Origin: Planctomycetaceae bacterium
GTDB taxonomy: Bacteria > Planctomycetota > Planctomycetia > Pirellulales > JAEUIK01
Reading direction: 5' to 3'
NCBI GenBank assembly: GCA_016793185.1
Contig: JAEUIK010000277.1
Location: 1 to 5,201 of the forward strand
Length of the DNA stretch: 5,201 nt
The notes under the pieces were generated by a model that saw only the letters and a program-made list of their open reading frames with translations, was not told where the DNA came from and did not search any database. Below, in pieces: positions 1 to 5,201 of the stretch. Position 1 is the first letter of the stretch, and each line of letters starts with the position of its first letter. A program made the position numbers and the translations under genes.

Positions 1-2390
1 TGGCCCGCGTGCTGGAAGCGGCCCAGCGCGAAGCCGACACGATGAAGGACGACTTCGTCTCCACCGAGCACTTGCTGCTGGCACTGACAAAAGTCGACAG
101 CAAAGCCAAGAACGTCCTCAAGCTCAACGCCATCGGCGAGCAGGAGATTCTCAAGTCGCTGCAGGCCGTCCGCGGCAGTGCCCGCGTGCAGGACCAGAAC
201 CCCGAGGAAAAGTTCCAGGCTCTGGAGAAGTACGGGATCGACCTCGTCAAGCGGGCCAACCAGGGGAAACTCGATCCGGTGATCGGCCGCGACTCGGAGA
301 TCCGGCGCGTGATCCAGGTGCTGTTGCGGCGCACCAAGAACAATCCGGTGTTGATTGGCGAGCCGGGCGTCGGTAAGACGGCCATCGCCGAGGGTCTCGC
401 CCTGCGCATCGTCCAGGGGGATGTCCCGCAGAGCCTCAAGAACAAGCGCGTCATCGCCCTGGATATGGGAGCGCTCGTCGCCGGCACGAAGTTCCGCGGC
501 GAGTTCGAAGAGCGACTCAAGGCCGTGCTCCGCGAGGTGGAGTCCTCCGGCGGAAACGTGATCCTGTTTATCGACGAGCTCCACACGGTCGTCGGCGCCG
601 GTCGCGCCGAAGGGGGGAGCGACGCCGCGAACCTCCTCAAGCCGGCGCTCGCCCGCGGCGAACTCCGCTGCATCGGCGCGACGACGCTCGATGAGTATCG
701 CCAGCACATCGAAAAGGATCCGGCGCTCGAACGGCGTTTTCAGCCGGTCTTCGTCGGCGAACCCTCGGTGGAAGACACGATTGCCATTCTCCGTGGCCTG
801 AAGTCGCGCTACGAGACGCATCACAAAGGGGTCAAGATCAAGGATTCTGCGCTGGTCGCGGCGGCCAAGCTGGCGGATCGCTACATCACCGATCGCTTTC
901 TGCCCGACAAGGCGATCGACCTGATGGACGAAGCGACCAGCCGGCTGGCGATGGAGCTCGAGAGCGTCCCGGCCGAAATCGACGAAGTCCAGCGCCGGCT
1001 GGTGCAGCTCGAGCTCGCCTCGCGGCAGCTGGCCGAAGAAACCGAGGAGCATGCCGTCGAGCGGCGGGCCGAGATTGAAGAAGAAGTCCACGAGCTGAAG
1101 CGCAAGCTGGCCGATCTGCGCGAGCAGTGGGAATCAGAAAAGCACGGCATCGGCGACGTTCAGCACCTGCAGAAGCGGCTCGACGAGATCGAGCGCGAGT
1201 CGTCGCTGGTCAGCGCCGCCATCAAGGAAAAGCAGAACACTTACCAGCGGATTGGCGAGGACGAGTACCAGAAGCTCTACGAGCTCGACAACGAGCGCAA
1301 GCAGGTGCTCAAGCAACTGGAGAGCGCCTCCACCGCCGATCCCACGCCCGAGCGGCGGCGCTTGCTGCGCCGCGAGGTGGGACCCGAAGAGATCGCCGAG
1401 GTCGTCAGCGCGTGGACCGGGATCCCGGTCTCGCGCATGATGGAGACCGAGCGTGCCAAACTGCTCGTCATGGAAGAACGCATCCACCAGCGCGTGGTGG
1501 GGCAGAACGACGCCGTGGAAGCGGTCAGCAACGCCGTGCGCCGCAGCCGCTCGGGCTTGCAGGACCCGAATCGCCCCATTGGCTCGTTCATCTTTCTCGG
1601 GCCGACGGGCGTCGGCAAGACCGAGCTCTGCAAGGCCCTGGCCGAGGTGATGTTCGACGACGAAAACGCCATGATCCGCCTCGACATGAGCGAGTTCATG
1701 GAGCGGCATACCGTCAGCCGGTTGATCGGGGCCCCCCCGGGCTACGTCGGCTACGAAGAAGGGGGCCGGCTGACCGAGGCCGTGCGCCGCCGCCCCTACT
1801 CGGTCGTCCTGCTGGACGAAATCGAGAAGGCCCATCGCGACGTCTTCAACATCCTGTTGCAGGTGCTGGATGACGGGCGCCTGAGCGACAACCAGGGACA
1901 CACGGTCGATTTCACGAACACGATCATCGTGATGACGTCGAACATCGGCAGTCAATTGATCCAGGAGATCTCGCGCCAAGGGGGCTCCGACGCCGAGATC
2001 CAGGACGCCGTGAAGGGAGCACTCGAAGAGCGGTTCCTGCCCGAGTTCCTCAATCGCATCGACGACGTGATCGTCTTCGAACCGCTGAAGAAGGAACAGA
2101 TCCACGAAATCGTGGGGCTGCAGATCAAGCGGCTGCAGAAGCAGCTGGCCGAAAGTGACCTGCGGCTCGAAGTCGCTGCGGCCGCGATCGACGAGATCGC
2201 CGAGCGCGGATACGATCCGGTCTACGGCGCCCGGCCGCTCAAGCGGGTGATTCAGCAGCAGATTCAGAACCCGCTGGCGACCGAGATCCTCCGGGGCGAG
2301 TTCCCGGAAGGCAGCGTGATCCGCGTAGACTATCGCGACGGCGAGTTCAGCTTTGCCCGCGATGCTGGGGCGGAACGGGTCGGATCGTAG
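1..2390 (+). CDS. clpB: ATP-dependent protein disaggregase ClpB (5' end outside the window)
   Basis: ClpB is a hexameric AAA+ chaperone of the cytosol that threads aggregated proteins through its central pore, working with DnaK/DnaJ/GrpE. The reading frame is already open at base 3, so GTG at base 9 is an internal valine and not the start; it aligns with about residue 90 of E. coli ClpB, giving a full length near 880. Counting that valine as 1, I see the end of the Clp N-domain (1-58), Walker A GEPGVGKT (117-124), Walker B ILFIDE (185-190), the ERRF arginine-finger region (241-244), a charged coiled-coil middle domain (about 320-450), a second Walker A GPTGVGKT (531-538), second Walker B VVLLDE (599-604), pore loop GYVGYEEGG (578-586) and sensor-2 GARPLKR (740-746). 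Both ATPase sites look intact. The middle domain is what separates ClpB from ClpA and ClpC. Pore loop 1 reads KFRGE instead of the commoner KYRGE. The heat-shock promoter, if any, would lie upstream of the window. Confidence 0.98.
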   Translation, partial: ARVLEAAQREADTMKDDFVSTEHLLLALTKVDSKAKNVLKLNAIGEQEILKSLQAVRGSARVQDQNPEEKFQALEKYGIDLVKRANQGKLDPVIGRDSEIRRVIQVLLRRTKNNPVLIGEPGVGKTAIAEGLALRIVQGDVPQSLKNKRVIALDMGALVAGTKFRGEFEERLKAVLREVESSGGNVILFIDELHTVVGAGRAEGGSDAANLLKPALARGELRCIGATTLDEYRQHIEKDPALERRFQPVFVGEPSVEDTIAILRGLKSRYETHHKGVKIKDSALVAAAKLADRYITDRFLPDKAIDLMDEATSRLAMELESVPAEIDEVQRRLVQLELASRQLAEETEEHAVERRAEIEEEVHELKRKLADLREQWESEKHGIGDVQHLQKRLDEIERESSLVSAAIKEKQNTYQRIGEDEYQKLYELDNERKQVLKQLESASTADPTPERRRLLRREVGPEEIAEVVSAWTGIPVSRMMETERAKLLVMEERIHQRVVGQNDAVEAVSNAVRRSRSGLQDPNRPIGSFIFLGPTGVGKTELCKALAEVMFDDENAMIRLDMSEFMERHTVSRLIGAPPGYVGYEEGGRLTEAVRRRPYSVVLLDEIEKAHRDVFNILLQVLDDGRLSDNQGHTVDFTNTIIVMTSNIGSQLIQEISRQGGSDAEIQDAVKGALEERFLPEFLNRIDDVIVFEPLKKEQIHEIVGLQIKRLQKQLAESDLRLEVAAAAIDEIAERGYDPVYGARPLKRVIQQQIQNPLATEILRGEFPEGSVIRVDYRDGEFSFARDAGAERVGS

Positions 2391-2412
2391 ACCAGGTGCT
2401 GCCTGAGAATCG

Positions 2413-2430
2413 GCGGGGGCGAGCCCCTGC
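2413..2430 (+). terminator. GC hairpin between clpB and the next gene, possible weak terminator or attenuator
   Basis: Bases 2413-2419 pair with 2424-2430 around a CGAG loop, forming seven base pairs including one G-U. The hairpin begins 23 bases after the clpB stop. No T-run follows it, so it is not a classical intrinsic terminator. It could slow polymerase, protect the clpB mRNA 3' end, or be chance pairing in GC-rich DNA. I see no convincing promoter in the 66-base gap, so the downstream gene may depend on read-through from clpB. Confidence 0.25.
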
Positions 2431-2456
2431 GCTCGAGGTTTGACCCGGGGTTCCGC

Positions 2457-4109
2457 ATGACCAAGGCCTGGCAGCTTGTCGCCGTTGCAGCGCTGGCGGG
2501 ACTGCTGCTGTTGTGGAACCTGGGCGGCGTCACTCTCTGGCAGGATGAAGCCGCGACCGCGGTGCTCGCCCAGCGGATGCTTAAGTTCGGCAAGCCGCTG
2601 GCGTACGACGGACGCAATCTCATCACGATGGACTATCCGCCGGACGAGGAGTCGCCCGAGCGCCTCCTCGAGCTCTCACAGTCGCCCGAGAACGCCCTTC
2701 GCTACCTGTCCGAGCGCGGCGACTTCAAAGCCGATACCACATGGATCGGGCACCCCTGGGGACAGTTCGTCCTGGCAGCCGGCGGATTTCAATTGTTCGG
2801 CGAGGGTGACTGGCAAGCCCGACTTCCATTTGCCGTTTGCGGCGTGCTGACGGTGGTGCTGCTCTTCGCGTTCGTGCGCGCCCGCTTCGACGCGCTGACC
2901 GCCTGGCTGGCGGTCGGGCTGCTCCTCGGAAATGTCTACTGGCTGCTCCATATGCGGCAATGCCGGTACTATGCCCTGACGAGTCTGCTGACGTGGCTGA
3001 CGTTCGTCCTGTACTGGCGCTGGCAAGAGCGCCGCCGCTGGGGAGGAGCCGGCTTCGCTGTGAGCGCCTGGCTGCTCTTTCAGTGCGACTACGGAACGTT
3101 CTTCCCTGTGGTCATGCTGCTGTTGGGCGAATCCTTCTGGGCCGGCCGCCGGCTGCGAAGCGAGACCCTGGCCTACGCTGTCGTCCTGGCGCTCATGGTG
3201 CTTCCCTGGTGCTGGTACTACGAACTGGGCCGACGGCTGAAACCGACCGCGATCCCGCTGGAAACTCGGCTTCTCGGGCTGGTCTATACCGTCAATCAAT
3301 TCGTCGCTCCGCTGCTGGTGCTGGGGGGCGCGTTGCTCGCGGCCTGGTTCGAGCGGCGGTCCCGCGGAAAACACGCCGACGTTTCGCGCGCCCGCCTGGT
3401 GGGCGTGGGGGCGGCCGTGATGGGATTGGTCACCCTCTGGATGGCGTGGGTCGCGCCCTTTCCGTTCCATCGCTATGTGGTTGGCCTGACGCCCTTCGCC
3501 GCGTGGATCGGCGCCTATGCCCTGGCGTCGGTCGCTGGCTGGATAGAGGCCTGGCTGGCCCTCCGACGGTATCGAGCACCTTGGGCCGTGGCTGGCGCGC
3601 TCGTACTCGTGGCGACGCCGTGGCTGGCACTCCCCGTCAACGTCTGCCTCCCCCGCACAGCGCGAACAACACCGCTCGAGTTTCTTGCCCGGACCGAGTT
3701 CCAGCGTCTCTACGAAATCTACGCGGGCACGATTCCCGACCCGACGCGCGAGCTGCTGGCAGCTGTGGAGCGTTTGGCCCCTCCCGACGAGGAACTCTTG
3801 ACCAACGGCGACGACATCCCTTGGATGTTCTATACCGACCGGCGGATCCGGGGCGGAATCTTGGCGTTCCGCGTCAATGCCCCGCTGACTGGGCGCATGG
3901 TCTTGATCGCTCGCCGCGGGGCCGAAGTGGCCCCACCCTGGTTGATCCAAAACGCGGTCGGCCAACTGGAATGGACCGAAGCTGCCGAGACGATCGTCGA
4001 GTGCCGGCGGCCGAACTGCCCGGACCCGTTTGTGAACTACTTACAGAACCGCGAATCGCGGTTGGTCGTTTTTGGGGTCGCGACTCCACCGGCAGCCGAG
4101 GCGGAATAG
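2457..4109 (+). CDS. Polytopic membrane glycosyltransferase-like protein (GT-C fold, family 39 / ArnT-PMT type)
   Basis: This 550-residue protein probably moves a sugar from a lipid-phosphate carrier to an acceptor on the outer face of the cytoplasmic membrane; donor and acceptor cannot be told from sequence. An N-terminal membrane segment (about 6-23) leads into a long first extracytoplasmic loop with the acidic pair D30-E31, the position where GT-C enzymes carry their catalytic or metal-binding acidic residue. The loop then has an H99-P100 pair and ARLP (121-124), matching the spacing of the usual DE...HPP...RLP pattern. R167 and R170-Y171-Y172 follow in a membrane-proximal segment. Hydrophobic stretches lie near 125-140, 146-164, 172-188, 197-228, 237-254, 271-297, 312-333, 340-360 and 375-397. 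The tail (about 400-550) is soluble, contains C516 and C521, and is probably extracytoplasmic. The ATG at 2457 is chosen because it sits directly before the first hydrophobic helix; the only SD-like sequence is a weak GGGG six bases upstream. It lies 66 bases after clpB on the same strand, with no evident functional tie. The family call is fairly firm; the exact activity is unknown. Confidence 0.8.
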   Translation: MTKAWQLVAVAALAGLLLLWNLGGVTLWQDEAATAVLAQRMLKFGKPLAYDGRNLITMDYPPDEESPERLLELSQSPENALRYLSERGDFKADTTWIGHPWGQFVLAAGGFQLFGEGDWQARLPFAVCGVLTVVLLFAFVRARFDALTAWLAVGLLLGNVYWLLHMRQCRYYALTSLLTWLTFVLYWRWQERRRWGGAGFAVSAWLLFQCDYGTFFPVVMLLLGESFWAGRRLRSETLAYAVVLALMVLPWCWYYELGRRLKPTAIPLETRLLGLVYTVNQFVAPLLVLGGALLAAWFERRSRGKHADVSRARLVGVGAAVMGLVTLWMAWVAPFPFHRYVVGLTPFAAWIGAYALASVAGWIEAWLALRRYRAPWAVAGALVLVATPWLALPVNVCLPRTARTTPLEFLARTEFQRLYEIYAGTIPDPTRELLAAVERLAPPDEELLTNGDDIPWMFYTDRRIRGGILAFRVNAPLTGRMVLIARRGAEVAPPWLIQNAVGQLEWTEAAETIVECRRPNCPDPFVNYLQNRESRLVVFGVATPPAAEAE

Positions 4110-4146
4110 GGACCATCCCCTGGCCAACTGCCCGGGACCGACGGGT

Positions 4147-4208
4147 AGAGAATTATTCTAGTTTTTGCGATAAAAATGCTTGCAGGGGCTTTCCCCCCCG
4201 ACTAGAGT
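4147..4208 (+). promoter_or_regulatory. Sigma-70-type promoter with AT-rich upstream block
   Basis: TTGCAG at 4180-4185 and TAGAGT at 4203-4208 are separated by exactly 17 bases, close to the TTGACA/TATAAT consensus with ideal spacing. Directly upstream, 4147-4177 is strongly AT-rich in otherwise GC-rich DNA and includes TTTTT and AAAAA runs (TTTTTGCGATAAAAA), resembling an UP element that contacts the polymerase alpha subunit. The spacer contains GGGG-CTTT-CCCC (4185-4196) running into seven consecutive C. The expected start is around 4214-4217. No protein-coding frame with a usable start follows on this strand, so the promoter most likely serves a non-coding RNA. This is a reading of motifs only; no transcript evidence exists here. 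Confidence 0.6.
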
Positions 4209-4215
4209 CTGAGGT

Positions 4216-4336
4216 AGCTTCGGTTAGCGTACCGAACGATCTTTCCTGTGGTGTTGCCAGTGACGCGGAACTGACGCCAGGTCCAAGAGTTGTGGATCCA
4301 TCTTCCGGCCCCACCTGGCCGGAAGCCCTCTTTTGG
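4216..4336 (+). ncRNA. Candidate small RNA of about 120 nt, unknown family
   Basis: The segment is bounded by a good promoter on the left and a terminator-like hairpin on the right and lies between two convergent genes. Three hairpins can be drawn in the predicted RNA. The first pairs TTCGGT (4219-4224) with ACCGAA (4231-4236), almost at the 5' end. The second pairs 4249-4254 with 4274-4279 and, past a three-base bulge, CAGT (4258-4261) with ACTG (4270-4273). The third is the terminator stem. The second helix contains a G-U pair that would be an A-C mismatch in the opposite strand, so the structure fits + strand RNA better. The only reading frames are very short (for example GTG at 4248, eight codons) and lack a Shine-Dalgarno sequence. 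I do not recognise 4.5S, 6S, tmRNA or RNase P RNA signatures. It could be a regulatory RNA; the 3' and 5' ends are estimates. Confidence 0.45.
4302..4334 (+). terminator. Rho-independent terminator-like hairpin
   Basis: CTTCCGGCC (4302-4310) pairs perfectly with GGCCGGAAG (4317-4325) around a six-base loop, and is followed by CCCTCTTTT. The stem is strong, but the T-run is short and displaced by about four bases, so termination may be partial. On the minus strand the hairpin is followed by ATGGATCC, which has no T-run, so it points to + strand termination. It would end the candidate small RNA and also catch read-through from the membrane-protein gene before it runs antisense into the oxidase gene. 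Confidence 0.55.
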
Positions 4337-4383
4337 CTCTGTTCTCGCGCACAGCTCGAATAGGCGCGCCGCATCCCTGCCTC

Positions 4384-4417
4384 GGCAACGAACCCATGTT
4401 TGGATTCCGCCGTTGCC
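4384..4417 (-). repeat. Bulged inverted repeat / RNA hairpin
   Basis: On the minus strand GGCAAC pairs with GTTGCC (outer, 6 bp) and GAATCC pairs with GGGTTC (inner, 6 bp including one U-G), with a four-base GGCG bulge on one side and an AAACAT loop. The U-G pair becomes an A-C mismatch in + strand RNA, so pairing favours a minus-strand transcript, for example the 3' UTR of the oxidase mRNA. No T-run follows, so it is not a plain terminator. Function is unknown. Confidence 0.4.
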
Positions 4418-4641
4418 TGGCGTGATGTGAACCGTGCCGGGTGGCCCTCGTTGAGCCGCAGCTTTTGATCGGAGCCCTCGGGCCTCGAGCGACGCTGCAA
4501 CTGGACTGCAACCAGAGCCCCGCCCCAGCGAGCCGCCAGGTGCGTCATTTCCCCGTCGCCGAACCCTTGGGAAACAACGAAGTGGGCATTCGCTGATCCG
4601 ACGTACAGTTCGTAGCCATGACCGAACCGACTGCAGAGACT

Positions 4642-4657
4642 CCGAGCCGAAGCTCGA
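4642..4657 (-). terminator. UUCG-loop hairpin downstream of the amine oxidase gene
   Basis: In minus-strand RNA, CGAGC and GCUCG close a UUCG loop with the very stable C(UUCG)G geometry, and an outer U-G extends the stem to six pairs. It begins 31 bases after the oxidase stop. There is no U-run after it, so it may act as a 3' end stabiliser or a weak terminator instead of a true intrinsic terminator. Confidence 0.3.
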
Positions 4658-4687
4658 CGGCCGCCCCGCAAGCAGCTCACCCGACGG

Positions 4688-5201
4688 TTAGCGCGGCGCG
4701 GTATGAGGAGCCGTCGCACAGCGTTGCGCCACCTCGTCGGCCGCGCGCTCGCCCGACTGGATCGCGCCCTCGAGGTATCCCATCCATTCGGTCGCCGTTT
4801 CGGTCCCGGACCAGTGGACCCGGCCACAGGGCTCGCGGAGTGCCGCACCAAAGGCGATCAAGGCGCCTGGGCCCGTCACGCCTGCGTAGCACCCCCGGCT
4901 CCAGGGGTCGTTGTTCCAGTTCTTCTCTGCGAAATCTGTCGGGGCGAGTGCGTCCGGGCCGAAGAACCTGGCGAACTCATTCAGCACCGCAGTGCGCCGC
5001 TGGTCGCTAGATCGCTCTCCCCAAGTGCGCGCCACCTGGCCGTCGCTGAACGTGACCAGGGCCGGCTGACCGCCGTCGTGCGACGTGTCGTCAAAGGTCG
5101 TCACTGTCGGACCGGTATCGCTGAAGGCCTCGCCCGAAAAGCCTTTCTCGCGCCAGAACGCCCGGTCGTAGGTGGCGATGTACTTGATGCACGACCCCAT
5201 G
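4688..5201 (-). CDS. Flavin-dependent monoamine oxidase, C-terminal part (5' end outside the window)
   Basis: The family oxidises amines to imines (then aldehyde and ammonia) with FAD and oxygen. The visible C-terminal 171 residues follow human MAO-B closely. The ATG at 5200-5198 is not the start: it is the residue before the conserved GSxIK strand, so some 280-300 residues with the Rossmann FAD motif lie beyond the window. Counting that Met as 1, K6 matches the active-site lysine (MAO-B K296), EKNW is at 92-95, SRGCY at 101-105 places C104 at the position of the flavin-linked cysteine (MAO-B C397) and Y105 at aromatic-cage Y398, and GTETAT (132-137) with GYLEGA (141-146) gives the second cage tyrosine, Y142. 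The gene ends in TAA at 4690-4688 soon after the last conserved helix, so it lacks the C-terminal membrane anchor of the mitochondrial enzymes and is probably soluble. It converges with the membrane-protein gene. Substrate (putrescine, tyramine or other) cannot be assigned. Confidence 0.93.
   Translation of the reverse strand, partial: MGSCIKYIATYDRAFWREKGFSGEAFSDTGPTVTTFDDTSHDGGQPALVTFSDGQVARTWGERSSDQRRTAVLNEFARFFGPDALAPTDFAEKNWNNDPWSRGCYAGVTGPGALIAFGAALREPCGRVHWSGTETATEWMGYLEGAIQSGERAADEVAQRCATAPHTAPR

Larger units (their letters stand above)
4340..4687. other. Gene-free interval between candidate sRNA terminator and amine oxidase stop
   Basis: No convincing gene is present in these roughly 350 bases. 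The minus strand has a frame open from inside the oxidase gene (4851) down to 4153, but it has no initiation signal outside the oxidase, its low-complexity Arg/Ser-rich ends look non-coding, and it runs through the promoter and sRNA structures. Its middle portion (about 4380-4620) is less biased and might be a decayed gene or a dispersed repeat. The interval also holds a bulged hairpin at 4384-4417, a UUCG hairpin at 4642-4657 and a tandem CTGCAAC pair (4495-4501 and 4506-4512). Confidence 0.5.

Noticed and set aside
1134..2105. 323-codon minus-strand open frame opposite clpB
   Set aside because: Antisense shadow of a strongly conserved AAA+ coding region; composition is His/Asp/Leu-rich with no recognisable domain.
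2440..2445. TTGACC as a -35 box for the membrane-protein gene
   Set aside because: A -10 at proper spacing would fall inside the coding region and no TANNNT-like box is there.
2676..3965. 429-codon minus-strand open frame opposite the membrane protein
   Set aside because: Antisense shadow; Gln/Arg/Pro/His-rich composition and no family resemblance.
4131..4145. CCCG...CGGG inverted repeat as terminator of the membrane-protein gene
   Set aside because: Only four base pairs with a seven-base loop, and the T-run is about 17 bases further on; too weak to call.
4216..4336. Identity as SRP 4.5S RNA, 6S RNA or tmRNA
   Set aside because: The GGAA/AGCA apical signature of SRP RNA, the long open-bubble form of 6S and the tRNA-like ends of tmRNA are not visible, and the length is wrong for the last two.
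2837..4363. 508-codon + strand open frame overlapping the membrane protein
   Set aside because: Arg/Pro/Gly-rich shadow of the GC-rich gene in another frame; the real frame has clear membrane segments and family motifs.
4495..4512. Two CTGCAAC copies spaced 11 bases apart
   Set aside because: Only two short copies; not enough to claim an operator or repeat array.
4617..4619. Minus-strand ATG opening a 24-codon frame downstream of the oxidase
   Set aside because: No Shine-Dalgarno sequence before it and no recognisable peptide; too short to support without conservation data.
4153..4851. 232-codon minus-strand open frame
   Set aside because: It begins inside the oxidase gene in another frame, has no separate initiation signal, has Arg/Ser-rich ends typical of shadow frames, and ends across the promoter. 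Kept only as an observation about the non-coding interval.
4618..5010. 130-codon + strand open frame
   Set aside because: Antisense to the well-supported amine oxidase; Arg/Ser/Pro-rich shadow.

Overview
The window is high-GC bacterial DNA with ordinary gene spacing. The ClpB sequence, especially its middle domain, looks to me most like ClpB from Planctomycetota. That is recognition from memory plus composition, not a search, and I put it at roughly 0.7.

Layout from left to right. Bases 1-2390 (+) carry the body of a ClpB disaggregase whose first ~87 residues lie outside the window. A 66-base gap with a small GC-rich hairpin follows. Bases 2457-4109 (+) encode a 550-residue polytopic membrane protein of the GT-C / family 39-like glycosyltransferase type. 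Bases 4688-5201 (-) hold the C-terminal 171 residues of a flavin-dependent monoamine oxidase, whose N-terminal part lies beyond the right edge. The last two genes converge on a 578-base non-coding interval (4110-4687).

That interval is the most interesting part. It contains an AT-rich block, a near-consensus sigma-70-type promoter (TTGCAG, 17-base spacer, TAGAGT) and, about 90 bases after the expected start, a 9-bp GC-rich hairpin followed by a short T-rich tail. Between them are two further hairpins and no credible protein frame. The simplest reading is an independent small RNA gene of about 120 nt on the + strand. The rest of the interval (about 4340-4687) has no clear gene. It holds a bulged 12-bp hairpin that pairs better as minus-strand RNA, a UUCG-loop hairpin just past the oxidase stop, and a minus-strand frame that stays open unusually far.

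The three proteins do not form an obvious pathway. ClpB is a cytosolic stress chaperone working with DnaK, the second protein would act at the cell envelope on a lipid-linked sugar donor, and the oxidase would deaminate amines. I see no mobile element, CRISPR array, tRNA or rRNA.
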